DNA from: Piezodorus guildinii
Taxonomy: Eukaryota; Arthropoda; Insecta; Hemiptera; Pentatomidae
Assembly (NCBI GenBank): GCA_023052935.1
Contig: CM041295.1
Coordinates: 167,454,366 to 167,518,365, forward strand
Direction: 5' to 3'
DNA: 64,000 bases
Numbering within the stretch: position 1 is the stretch's first letter; the number at the start of each line of letters is the position of its first letter. Shown here in pieces: positions 55,060 through 64,000 of the stretch. The position numbers and the translations under genes are program-made. The notes below the pieces were generated by a model that was given only the letters and a program-made list of their open reading frames with translations, was not told the origin of the DNA and did not search any database.

Positions 55060-55140
<81 letters not shown>
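55060..55140. repeat. (TA)n microsatellite
   Basis: TA/CA-type start followed by an uninterrupted TA run to 55140, directly at the 5' truncation point of the RTE copy. Confidence 0.95.
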
Positions 55141-55141
<1 letters not shown>

Positions 55142-56196
55142 CATCATAATTGAACAGGGAATACCTAGAAAGTTTGTAAATCTAGTAGAGATGTGTTTGT
55201 CGGAAACATTCCATAAAGTTAGAATAGGTCATAATTACTCCGTGAGATTTGAGGTGCGATCGGGTTTGAAACAGGGTGACTCCCTTTTACTCGTGTTATT
55301 TAATATAGCTGTAGAATATGTCATTGAAAAGGTGATGTGTACCGAGAAAGGTTTAAATATGGGTGACAAGATTCCGGTTTTGGGGTATGCCGATGATCTG
55401 GTACTGCTAGGTGAAGACGCGGAAACCATACAACTAAATACAAGTGTGCTAATAAAAACCGGTAAAGAAATAGGTCTCGAATTAAATACCGATAAGACGA
55501 AATATATGATTAGTTGCAGAAATGTTGGCGATCTTCATGATATTAATATTTCAGGTCATGGTTTTGAAGACGTAGAGAAATTCAAGTATTTAGGTTCAAT
55601 GATAACAAGATAAAATGAAATCCAGGAAGAAATAAAGTACCGGTTAAAGGTGGGAAATGCGTGTTATTATTTAGTTGCTAAATTACTTAGTTCGCGGCTT
55701 CTGTCTAAGAACTTAAAGGTTAGAATTTATAAAACTATTATTCTTCCGACGGTTCTTTACGGATGCGAAACGTGGCCGCTTACTTTGAAGGATGAACAAC
55801 GGCTTAAGGTTTTCGAAAATAAGGTACTGCGTAAAATATTTGGTCCGAAGAGAGATGAGGCCACTGGGGAGTTTAGAAGCCTGCACAACGCGGAATTGCG
55901 GAGTTTGTACACTCTGAATATAATTGAGTTGATAGCATCGCGGAGACTCAAATGGGCGCGTGAAGTTGTTCGGCTTTGTGAGGAACGGATCCCGAGAAAG
56001 TTGGTATTCGCTGAACCGACTGGTAGGCGTCTGAAAGGAAGGCCGAAGCGTCGATGGGAGGATTGCATTAAGGCTGATCTCGGGGGCTTGGGCTCGGCCA
56101 GTGAACATTGGACGAGTCTGTGCAGGCGAAGTTTGGTGGTATCGGCATCGAACCTTCGGATTCGGTAAGCCTATTATTATTTATTATTATTATTAT

Positions 56197-56200
<4 letters not shown>
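55141..56200 (+). pseudogene. RTE-clade LINE ORF2, RT to C-terminus, one stop
   Basis: One frame from ~55141 to 56168 with a single TAA at 55611. Motifs: a RSGLKQGDSLLLVLFNIAVE segment (RT motif B; the usual GD.L.P reads GDSLLL here), LGYADDLVLLG with the catalytic DD, LELNTDKTKYM, FKYLGSMIT, then YGCETWPLTLKDEQRLKVFE, VLRKIFGPKRDE and GRPKRRWEDCIKADLGGLG. Its 3' UTR ends GGTTCGGTAAGCC-like sequence and an (ATT)n tail. The endonuclease and RT fingers are missing. It is the reference copy for the fragments at 4350, 10880, 27427, 28105 and 41275. A long (TA)n follows the tail. Confidence 0.85.
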
Positions 56201-56272
<72 letters not shown>

Positions 56273-56298
56273 GTGTATATATATATCTATATATATAA
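56201..56298. repeat. (TA)n microsatellite
   Basis: TA run with a few G or C interruptions toward its right end, directly after the RTE tail. Confidence 0.95.
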
Positions 56299-56430
56299 TT
56301 TAATCCTAAAACATTTAAATATTTCCAACGAATCTTAATATAAGTTATTGAACTTTTTTTAAGTGCAATTATTAGTTCTTAAACTAATTTCAACAACCGA
56401 GTTAAGTCGTGTGTTGCCCTCACCACATTT

Positions 56431-56799
56431 CTTGAGTATATAGCCAATATTTTTTATAACTCCTTCACTTGTGATTTTATGCAAAATAGATGATACCTGT
56501 AGTGAAAGGTTTTACGATTTTCAACTCTCATCCATTCGTATTTCGGCTAAGGGCAAATCCTCAGGTGGATCATGAACGATTAGATGGACGCTCTCTCAAG
56601 AATACCTAAGAGATCTGTGAGTACGATATGAGTCACTTGATCCGCATCAGTAAGCAACGAAGCAGCCATCCGATGGCACCATTTCCACTAAATTATACCC
56701 GTATGTAGTTTACCATTGACGTACGTTACGAGTAGGATCACGTGGCAACCCAAAGTTATTTTATTATCTTTCTATAACTTAAAAAAAACCTTTTTGTAG
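56431..56799. other. Nothing recognised
   Basis: Mixed-composition interval, no motif. Confidence 0.4.
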
Positions 56800-57130
56800 C
56801 CTTCAAATGTGACGCTGATTTCCAAAAGGTGCTAAAGGACATTTTTTTTTCGAAATTGATATTTTGACGTATTGTGATTGATTAATTTAATTTTAATCCC
56901 TCATCATATTTTATCTAAAAAACAAAAACATTTCTTTAAAAACGCATTTGAAAATTACAGTTCATTCCAAAATGTACTAAATCCACATTTCATTTCCTTC
57001 CAAAACATAATATATCTTCTGTTAATAGATATCCTTTCTTATCATTTCCTTCCAAAACGTAATATATCCTCTGTTAATAGATATCCTTTCTTATCATTTC
57101 CTTCCAAAACGTATTATACTTCCTATTACA
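56800..57130 (-). mobile_element. Family C repeat, right half, with a 52-bp tandem duplication
   Basis: Reverse of 26990-27320: TTTCCAAAAGGTGCTAAAGG, GAAATTGATATTTTGACGTA and TTCATTCCAAAATGTACTAA. A 52-bp segment (TTCCAAAACGTAATATATCC, TGTTAATAGATATCCTTTCT) is present in more than two tandem copies at ~56995-57115. The 96-residue frame there is a product of the tandem repeat. Confidence 0.65.
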
Positions 57131-57801
57131 TAGCAGAAGCACCTAACCTTGTAATATATCACCATTAATTTATTGTTTTCTTCATTTTAAATAACTTATT
57201 TGCGCCGATTTGGTTCATGTACCTAGAATCTTCATAAGTAAATTAAGTTTTTTTTTATAGTATTTCTTCTTGCAGCTACATAAATTTGGTTAACAAATTT
57301 TTAGAAACTCACATTTGATTAGAATAATGGTACTTAATACATAAAATGGTCAGAATTAGCATTTCTTGAACTTTCTAAATATGAGAAGATAAAACCGTAC
57401 CTGATCTAACCTAATATTTTTTTTTTAATGTAAAATGAAAACTTAAGTCATTTATTTATCAGTCTTTATAATTAAATATAGTTTACACGTAGTTATTTAA
57501 TATAAATTAAATATGCATTTAATAAAATAATAATATGCAATAAAATATGCATCTGGCCAACAGACAATAAAAACATGATTAATTATTATTTACAATGATT
57601 ATTAAAATTACAATTATTTACAATGAGGAGTTATATACATAAAAAATAACAAAGGAATTAATAAAAATATATATCTTCTAAATTTTATCTTATGAGAAAA
57701 TGAAAATTTTATTTAAACAAAATCAAATTAAAATTTGGGCTGTAAACGGTAATCTTCATTTATTCGATGTAGATTTCTAGATAAAATTGACATCACATTT
57801 G
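57131..57801. other. Nothing recognised
   Basis: AT-rich interval; may contain the 3' UTR of the LINE fragment to its right. Confidence 0.4.
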
Positions 57802-58017
57802 CTAATGGTCTATTTGGGATGACAGAAGGTATAGGAAAAGTTGGGATTTGAATGAGGATAAAGAGGCAGCATGGCGGATATGGATTGGTAGAGAATTCCA
57901 GAGTGTGGTAGAGCGAACAATGAAGGAACGATCAAAGGTTTTGGTTCTGTGGGTAGGAAGGTAAAGGTCAGAATGTCGCGATCGAGTTTCAAGTGAGTGG
58001 ATTGAGGATTTAAATTG

Positions 58018-58018
<1 letters not shown>
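57802..58018 (-). pseudogene. LINE ORF2 C-terminal fragment
   Basis: One minus-strand frame without stops reads a THRTKTFDRSFIVRSTTLWN stretch, then SLPIHIRHAASLSSFKSQLF and LYLL...IDH before TAG. R(T)....F..SF..R....WN.LP....R...SL..FK..L is the classic C-terminal signature of CR1/Jockey-superfamily LINE proteins. It is truncated by the (TA)n tract to its right. Confidence 0.75.

Positions 58019-58103
<85 letters not shown>
58019..58103. repeat. (TA)n microsatellite
   Basis: About 42 TA units. Confidence 0.97.
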
Positions 58104-58106
<3 letters not shown>

Positions 58107-58228
58107 ACATTACAAAAAAGTATACTTTAGGCTGAAACCAGCCTTGTCAGCTTGTTACTATCTATATATATTTTTATAATGTGACAATATATATATTGTC
58201 ACATTAAAACATATATATAGAGATAGTA

Positions 58229-58230
<2 letters not shown>
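58104..58230. repeat. Small inverted repeats including a 28-bp perfect palindrome
   Basis: AATGTGACAATATATATATT continuing to TTGTCACATT at 58178-58205 is self-complementary. GGCTGAAACCAGCC (about 58131) is a second, smaller hairpin. The segment sits between two TA tracts. Confidence 0.7.

Positions 58231-58297
<67 letters not shown>
58231..58297. repeat. (TA)n microsatellite
   Basis: TA run of ~33 units. Confidence 0.97.
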
Positions 58298-58299
<2 letters not shown>

Positions 58300-58545
58300 T
58301 TTTTTTTTCTAAGTATGCACAGGAAAGATCAAAGGATCCTAGAAAATGGTGAATTACTGAAACTATGGAGAGAAAAAATAAATAGAGGATTGTTGAGTAA
58401 AAAATATGGATAATTTTTTTATTTAAAAAGAACCTAAAAATAGAAGTTTTTACTTTGCCCTCCAACAGAATCAGAGAAGATGTTTAATTCTTGGACGTGT
58501 TGGCCTACGAAATGGTTAATGAAGTGATTCAGAAATGATGATGAT
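58298..58545. other. Nothing recognised
   Basis: Interval between the TA tract and the left LTR. Confidence 0.4.
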
Positions 58546-58945
58546 TGTTGGGGCCAGCGGGGTCGTCCTAGGGATTCCCTTACGCTACGCCTGGTAGTTA
58601 AGCTGATTCAAGGATTTGTTTCTTGATATTTATTTATGTACAGCCGAAAAGATAAGTTGATGATCACAGAAATAAATAAATGAGTAATTTCTATAATGCT
58701 TTATAGGTAAATCTGGTAGAAGGTATAAGGTAAAACTAAGTAGGTAATAAGAAACACAATAAGGTAATATACACACACATTTTTAACGCATTCCGTTCCA
58801 ACTGTCCAGAACAAATGTTTTTCTTTTTGATAGAAATAATCAAAAACACATGATAAGAAATATAAATAGTGATTGAAGAAAGTTTCTGAGGAATTTAGAA
58901 TACATAATAAAAAATGAGGACAAATGAAATAAGTGGCATAAACAT
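58546..58945 (-). repeat. Left LTR (3' LTR of the minus-strand element)
   Basis: TGTTGGGGCCAGCGGGGTCG, GCTGATTCAAGGATTTG, ACGCATTCCGTTCCAACTGT and GATTGAAGAAAGTTTCTGAG match the right LTR in order; ~85-90 percent identical by eye. The last ~15 bases near 58945 diverge from the right LTR. Confidence 0.8.
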
Positions 58946-59039
58946 ACCGCCCACCTAAATTCCGAACTCACTACACAGTTATTGTTCAATAATTTCAGGC
59001 GTCTTCTTGTTGATCAGATTCTTGTGTATAACTTCTTTA

Positions 59040-59240
59040 AAATATTCACACTGATAATGAGGTAGTGATATCCATACGGGCCCCGCCCACCATAAGAAAT
59101 AATTGGGGAGTTCTGCGGAACTTAACCCCTGGATCTAAACAAAATTGACTATGTATCAGACGAAGAAACATAGTTCGAGCATAGAGTCTTGGTGGTATTG
59201 AAGGTAGAAGGTGTTGGCGATGACCACACCAGAACATTTT
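59040..59240 (-). pseudogene. BEL/Pao pol remnant (RNase H to integrase junction)
   Basis: One minus-strand frame reads QGLSSAELPNYFLWWAGPVW then ISLPHYQ. BEL/Pao and related pol proteins have a NPAD..SRG.s...L.....WW.GP.WL motif at this point; here the NPAD part is worn away. Stops and shifts flank it. Confidence 0.6.
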
Positions 59241-59759
59241 AGAATTGATGAGAGAACGAATGTCCTAACTCTTAATGATACGTAGCAACGTCTGCATATA
59301 AGTTAAAAGACGTTTGAAGGGCATAGGTACCGTTAAAAGTGTTATTGGTGCAAAGAACGATGATGACTTCGAGCAATAGGTGGTGGTGTTGAGTTCATAG
59401 GTGCTTAGTTCAGGTTTGGTAGAAGAAGAAGAAAGTACCACCACACAATGATCAGGATCTCAGTAGGTTTGTTTTCAGGAAACATTCTTCACATAGCCGG
59501 TCTTCGATTAAAGATGGAATATGTCTGCTTCCTTCAACCGATCCCTTGAGCCTTTGAACAACATTGTTTAGAGATATAATACAAGCTGGTGAATTTGTTG
59601 TTTTATTCAATGATCCCAAGATAAGCTTCTCGTTCATTGGTAGCTGGTGTTGATATGTACTTTGTATGGTTAGGTTAGAAAGTTAAAAAGGTCAGCATTA
59701 GGCTGACAATTTATTTCGGTTGTTATGTCAAATTCAGATTCTGTGGGATGACAGTGAGG
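59241..59759 (-). other. Internal LTR-element sequence, not readable
   Basis: Lies between the pol scrap and gag. A 61-residue frame at 59452-59637 may belong to gag but shows no motif. Confidence 0.35.
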
Positions 59760-60335
59760 TTATGGCTGAATTTCGATATGTAATGGAAATTTTTGAGGTA
59801 GGAGACTGGTATCAGAAGAAAGGGTACAAGCTGACGGTACGGATAAGGTATTATCATCAGTTGAGATAAATGAGGAGGATTTTGTAGGTGATGGTAGATG
59901 CAAAAAGGTGCTAGTAGCTTGGAGTGATGTTAACATTGGATCTTGTATGTTAGTTTGGTGATCTATGAGAACCACCGTCTCATTGGAAGGTACGACAGTC
60001 GATGACCGAGCAGCTTCATCTTGCAGCCTGCGCTCCCTCTCCAATCTGATACCATAACCTGATGCTTCGTATTTGTATCCTCTTACATCAGAAAAGAAGG
60101 TGCTTTCAGATTCTGAAGGGAATACATCACAATCGTTAGCGATACAGAACTCATCGATGTCAAAATACAGTGATTCGAATTTTCCATAGGTTTTCTCTAG
60201 GCTTCTGCACATCCCTGAAAAGAGATCAGCATCAGATTCGGAATCAAGTGCAGCCTGACCGACTTTGGTCTCTAATATATTTAACTTCTTCTCCAAATGA
60301 TAAAAATCGTTTGCGCAATAAACTAATTTTCTTAA
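59760..60335 (-). pseudogene. Gag-like N-terminal fragment of the BEL/Pao element
   Basis: An open frame of ~190 codons with no good ATG (the frame opens just after TAA at 60342-60344). The first half is helical and acidic (LEKKLNILETKV, a SLEKTYGKFESLYFDIDEF stretch), a pattern seen at the start of BEL/Pao gag proteins; the second half is Ser/Thr-rich. No zinc knuckle. Assignment rests on position beside the 5' LTR and on the coiled, acidic N-terminus, not on a diagnostic motif. Confidence 0.5.
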
Positions 60336-60430
60336 CAAAGGTTACTTCAACTTCAGGAGGAAAATTGAAAATTCAAAAAAAGGAATATAAATTAATAACT
60401 TGAGTACAAATCCTATGGCCGGAGAACCAA

Positions 60431-60849
60431 TGTCGGGGCCAGTGGGTGGTCGTCTTAGTGATTTCCTTACGCTATGCCTAGTAGGTGAGCTGATTCAAGG
60501 ATTTGCTTCTTGATATTAATTTATGTTATACAGAACTGATAAATTGGTGAATGATAAACAAATAATTGAGTACTTGGTAATTGGTATAATAAGGTATATG
60601 TGGTACAAAATAAAAGATGATGGTAAAATTGGTGAGATAATAACAAACACAATAAGGTAATATACATACACTTTTTTAACGCACTCCGTTCCAACTGTCC
60701 AGAACATATGTTTTTCTTTTTGATAGAAATAATCAAAAACACTTGATAAGAAATATAAATAGTGATTGAAGAAAGTTTCTGAGGAATTTAGAATACATAA
60801 TAAAAAATTCGGACAAATGAAATAAGTGGCGTAAACAATGATGTTGACA
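60431..60849 (-). repeat. Right LTR (5' LTR of the minus-strand element)
   Basis: About 419 bases from TGTCGGGGCC to ATGTTGACA. Directly inside it (minus strand) comes TTGGTTCTCCGGCC, the place where a primer binding site is expected; I did not match it to a specific tRNA. Confidence 0.8.
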
Positions 60850-61083
60850 CAACCGTTCACCGCACTCAATGACTTGCTTCTTACTCTCTACGCAATGACT
60901 TACTTGGTTTTTACTGGTTCATTAAAGCAATAGCGGCAATTAGTCGCCATTATTCCAGGTAATAATGTGCTAAAAAATACCCTATCCAATCCGGAATAGC
61001 CTGGCATATAAATCTTAATTTCTGAACGAGATATTTGGTTTTTTCTTTTACCCTTCAAATAAAAGCATGAAATTTTTTTTTTT
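60850..61083. other. Nothing recognised
   Basis: Interval between the LTR element and the Jockey poly(T). Confidence 0.4.
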
Positions 61084-64000
61084 TAGAAACAATTCTTTAT
61101 TGAGCAATATTACAATCTGTCCGATTTAGGACATTTTTAATAGTGATGAAGTAGAACATTCATACTACATTCACACGATATTTACAAAACAATAAATTTA
61201 TATAATAATAATACAATATACATATATACAAAACAAAATCAATAAAATTTATACAAAAGTCACTCATACCTATATACAATTCACAAGCATACATCACGTG
61301 AGTGGAGAATCTAGCCAATGCTAGAACTCCAATATACATTTTACAAGAGGTCTCGAGGCCACTGCCGTTTCAACCTTCTAGGAGGATGGTAAGGATGTGT
61401 GGAGCTGGATAAGGATTGAGCTAGGGGATTAGGGTGATGGATAAGGTTCTGATGGAATTTAGAGAATTTTAATGGTATAAGGTCTAAAATAAATGGAATA
61501 TTTAGGTCGCGGTGTAAGGTATGGTTGGATACATAATAAGGAGCATTAACTATTGTTCGGAGGACTTTTGATTGGAAGGATTGAATGCGTTTGATGTTAG
61601 AAAATTTGGCTGTCCCCCACAGTTCAAGACCGTAGGTCCAGATAGGTTTCAGTACTGTCTTGTATATTAGCAGTTTGTTGTCGATAGATAATTTAGAATT
61701 TCTGTTCAGTAGTCTGTATAATTGTCCAAATCGTCGATTAAGTTCTTGTCGTTTAAGTCTAGTATGCGGGTTCCAAGTTAGTCTTTTGTCCAGAAGGAAG
61801 CCAAGATACCGGACTGTGTCGGAGAAAGGAAGCGGAACGGAGTTAAAGAGAACTGGAGGGCAGGATTGTCTTCGAAGGGTAAAGGTGACATGTTTGCATT
61901 TAGATTGATTAACTTTGATTCTCCAGTTGTTACACCAGTCTTCAATTTGAGAAAGGTGCGTTTGGAGGCCTATAGATGCAATTTCGGGATCTATGTGAGA
62001 GGATAGGATAGCTGTGTCATCAGCGTACGTTGCTAGGAAGGTATTAGGGCAAACAGGAATATCAGCCGTGTATATATTGTAAAGGAAAGGACCAAGGACA
62101 CTGCCCTGAGGAACACCGGATTCGACTGGATAATAATTGGAATATTCTGCACCACAGCGAACTCGGAAGGAGCGGTTTGATAGATAGGATCGGAGGACTA
62201 GGTATAGGGATTGGGGTAAATGGTTTTTGAGCTTAAAGAGTAATCCCGGGTGCCACAACCGGTCAAATGCTTGCGTTATGTCCAGAAATGCACCCGCGCA
62301 GTACTCCTTGTTCTCAAGAGCAGAGGAAATATGGTCAACGACTCGGAGCCCTTGCTGAACGGTTGAATGTTGGGAACGGAATCCAAACTGATGGGAAGGA
62401 ATAGTGTGGGATTCTAATAAAGGTAATATTCGTTTGAGGAGGATTTTTTCAAAGATTTTTGAAAGGATTGGGAGTAGGCTGATAGGTCTATATGAAGTCG
62501 TTGTGTTAGGAGGTTTACCTGGTTTTAGGAAGAGAATTATAGTGGAATGTTTCCATAAGAGAGGAAAATGAGTAGTGCGTAGAATGGAGTTGTAAATATA
62601 TGTAAGAAATATAACGGCTTTAGATGGAAGCTGTCTGAGAATCTGAGGAGTGAGGAGATCGTATCCAGGAGATTTACTGAGTGCAAGTTTTCGGAGAAGA
62701 TATTTAACCTCGGAGGGATTAATAGCTTCAGGAGGTAGGGGAAGAGGTATTGGTGACAAAAGGAAGTCTTGTACTGCTGCGGTATGATTGCTTTGGGATT
62801 CCGGGTGAGGAGTGAATAATTTGGAGAGGTGTGTGGCGAATTCCTCGGCTTTATCTTCATCAGACGCAGCCCAGGAGTCATCACCACGCCGGAGAGGATG
62901 GGAAACGTGATGGGATTTTAAAATCTTCTTAGTGACATTCCATAGGGAATTGTCACAAGCTGAAAGAGAAGACAGGAAGGAACTAAAGGATTGGGAACGG
63001 AAGGTCGCCAGCTCCCTCTTTAATTGTCTACAATAAACGTTATAGGAGCGGCGATCTGTGGGGTGACGGGTGCGTTGCCATAAGGATCTGGATCGTCGTT
63101 TGGTGCGGATGAGGTCTATGAGGTGTTGTGGTAAATGATTTTGGTTATGACTTGTCTGGGAGTGCTTGGGAGAGGAGGCAGTCCAAACAGCTTGTTGAAT
63201 AGCGATGGTGAAGGAGTTTACGGCATCGTCAAGGTCATCTGGAGTTTTGAGGTTCACTCCGAGGTCAATATCACTGGTCAGGATTTGGCGAAAAAGGTCC
63301 CAGTTTACTGGTCCTCTGATAAATGACGGTGGGTTGGATTTAGGAATAGGAATTAGGGATACTTTAAGGAGCAATGGACTATGGTCAGAGGACAGTTCAT
63401 CAAGGCGAGTCACCGACATGTTTAGGGAGCCTAATCCGCTGTGGATGAAGAAGTCAAGGATGTCAGGATTACGGTTAGGATCAGTTGGCCAGTAGGTAGG
63501 GGAATCAGGAGGCAGGAGGTTGAAACGTCTAGAGTTGAGTGCAGACTGTAAATTCCGCCCACGACAATTCGTGGACCTGGAACCCCATTGTTGGTTCTTA
63601 GCATTCATGTCTGCACCCAGAATGAAGTGGTTTCCTAAGGAATTGAGGAAGGATTCGAATAGAATGTTGGAAATGGAATGTTTAGGAGGGCAGTACGCTG
63701 ATGCGAGGGTGATCGGAAATGAAAAAGTCTTGATTACTATGGCGGTGCATTGTAGGAAATCATAGGAGGGGAGTGGGAGTATGTGGTGGGAGAGGGACTG
63801 GTGCACAATGACAGCAGTACCGGCATGGGCTTTTCCGTCTGGGTGGTCCGTACGGTATGTTACGTATTGAGGTATTTTAAAGTACTGTTTAGTGGTTAGT
63901 CTAGTTTCAGTAATAAGTGCTACATCAACGTTTTTGTCTTGCAATAAAGCTGTAAGTTCGTCAGTGTGATTTCTAACACCATTCGCATTCCAAAGGAGAA
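61072..64000 (-). mobile_element. Second Jockey copy, inverted, cut by the window edge
   Basis: Poly(T) at 61072-61083 is the 3' poly(A) tail on the minus strand. The 3' UTR (61084-61340) and ORF2 follow and are nearly identical to 37560-40500. The 5' end, ORF1 and target duplication lie beyond the window. Confidence 0.9.
61341..64000 (-). CDS. Jockey ORF2, second copy, 5'-partial at window edge
   Basis: No stop or shift over the ~886 codons visible; the frame runs off the window at the codons for the LLWNANGV region, so about nine residues are missing. Catalytic motifs as in the first copy: ITETR, GADMNAKNQQWGS, SDHSP, FLDITQAFD, TYADDTAIL. Outside one block I see only four amino-acid differences from the first copy (for example FDRLW for FDRVW, SIDNK for SIENK). 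Within the block at 62673-62912 (residues ~373-452) there are about twenty. Probably functional in coding terms. Its inverted placement makes the two copies a possible recombination pair. Confidence 0.92.
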   Translation of the reverse strand, partial: LLWNANGVRNHTDELTALLQDKNVDVALITETRLTTKQYFKIPQYVTYRTDHPDGKAHAGTAVIVHQSLSHHILPLPSYDFLQCTAIVIKTFSFPITLASAYCPPKHSISNILFESFLNSLGNHFILGADMNAKNQQWGSRSTNCRGRNLQSALNSRRFNLLPPDSPTYWPTDPNRNPDILDFFIHSGLGSLNMSVTRLDELSSDHSPLLLKVSLIPIPKSNPPSFIRGPVNWDLFRQILTSDIDLGVNLKTPDDLDDAVNSFTIAIQQAVWTASSPKHSQTSHNQNHLPQHLIDLIRTKRRSRSLWQRTRHPTDRRSYNVYCRQLKRELATFRSQSFSSFLSSLSACDNSLWNVTKKILKSHHVSHPLRRGDDSWAASDEDKAEEFATHLSKLFTPHPESQSNHTAAVQDFLLSPIPLPLPPEAINPSEVKYLLRKLALSKSPGYDLLTPQILRQLPSKAVIFLTYIYNSILRTTHFPLLWKHSTIILFLKPGKPPNTTTSYRPISLLPILSKIFEKILLKRILPLLESHTIPSHQFGFRSQHSTVQQGLRVVDHISSALENKEYCAGAFLDITQAFDRLWHPGLLFKLKNHLPQSLYLVLRSYLSNRSFRVRCGAEYSNYYPVESGVPQGSVLGPFLYNIYTADIPVCPNTFLATYADDTAILSSHIDPEIASIGLQTHLSQIEDWCNNWRIKVNQSKCKHVTFTLRRQSCPPVLFNSVPLPFSDTVRYLGFLLDKRLTWNPHTRLKRQELNRRFGQLYRLLNRNSKLSIDNKLLIYKTVLKPIWTYGLELWGTAKFSNIKRIQSFQSKVLRTIVNAPYYVSNHTLHRDLNIPFILDLIPLKFSKFHQNLIHHPNPLAQSLSSSTHPYHPPRRLKRQWPRDLL

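Larger units (their letters stand above)
54195..56430 (-). mobile_element. Family A repeat (minus) interrupted by other repeats
   Basis: 54195-54660 matches the 43978 copy (AACTTTTTCATGAAAATTG, CTCAAAAACGGCCCTAACGA, then one 47-bp unit TAATATAGATGCATAATATA with CCGTTGGAAAGC). The right end AGTCGTGTGTTGCCCTCACC is at ~56405-56425. In between sit a short dispersed repeat (54735-55045), (TA)n tracts and the RTE copy. The single 47-bp unit here is the unexpanded state of the satellite. Confidence 0.6.
58546..60849 (-). mobile_element. BEL/Pao-type LTR retrotransposon, internally deleted
   Basis: Two direct LTRs (58546-58945 and 60431-60849) surround ~1.5 kb of broken gag and pol. On the minus strand the right LTR begins TGTCAACATC and ends CCGACA (TG...CA). 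The interior keeps a gag-like frame next to the 5' LTR and a short pol segment (59071-59133). A complete BEL/Pao element is 5-7 kb, so most of pol is gone. No clear 5-base target duplication was found. Confidence 0.7.

Noticed and set aside
58131..58145. Hammerhead or PLE signature around GGCTGAAACCAGCC
   Set aside because: It contains GAAAC but no CTGANGA core in the right position; just a small hairpin.
60516..60869. 117-residue membrane-like ORF
   Set aside because: It lies inside the right LTR; hydrophobicity comes from AT-rich composition.

Overview
The window reads as an AT-rich, repeat-saturated stretch of an arthropod nuclear genome, most likely an insect. The mixture points there: Jockey-clade, R1/Waldo-like and RTE non-LTR retrotransposons, Penelope-like elements (PLEs) with minimal hammerhead ribozymes, a BEL/Pao LTR element, tRNA-derived SINEs, and long (TA)n microsatellites. 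I find no host gene, no stand-alone tRNA or rRNA, and nothing bacterial. The species cannot be named from what is seen.

Layout. 1-1500: a ~111-bp tandem array and a 21-bp minisatellite. 2.5-18 kb: a SINE, PLE remnants, decayed Jockey, RTE and other LINE pieces, and copies of a non-coding dispersed family (here called family A). 14953-16624: the best-preserved PLE, with two direct pseudo-LTRs (pLTRs), each holding a hammerhead motif, and only the N-terminal part of its ORF. 18543-23431: a nearly full-length R1-clade LINE on the minus strand, flanked on both sides by (GT/AC)n, which suggests a Waldo-like microsatellite-targeting element; a 266-bp PLE palindrome is inserted in its endonuclease. 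23.5-35.6 kb: mostly decayed repeats. 35901-40529: a full-length Jockey element with an 11-bp target-site duplication and an uninterrupted 894-residue ORF2, nested inside a family A copy. 41-43.7 kb: RTE pieces and a Merlin-like transposase remnant. 43978-49115: a family A copy whose single 47-bp segment has expanded to about 4.3 kb of satellite. 50-58 kb: more family A, PLE, RTE and LINE fragments with (TA)n tracts. 58546-60849: a BEL/Pao remnant with two LTRs and a broken gag. 61084-64000: a second, inverted Jockey copy cut by the window edge.

How the parts relate. The recognisable coding sequence is transposon-derived. The insertion order can be read in places: family A is older than the Jockey and RTE insertions it carries, and the Waldo-like element is older than the PLE palindrome inside it. 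The two Jockey copies, the 293-residue RTE fragment and the perfect PLE palindrome look recent; most other material is decayed.

Points most worth following: compact 39-nt hammerhead motifs in several PLE lineages with a consistent 12-bp target duplication; the origin of the 47-bp satellite inside a dispersed element; and a block of concentrated divergence between otherwise near-identical Jockey copies. Limits: I worked by eye, repeat boundaries are accurate to about 5-20 bases, and clade names come from motif recognition, not from a search.
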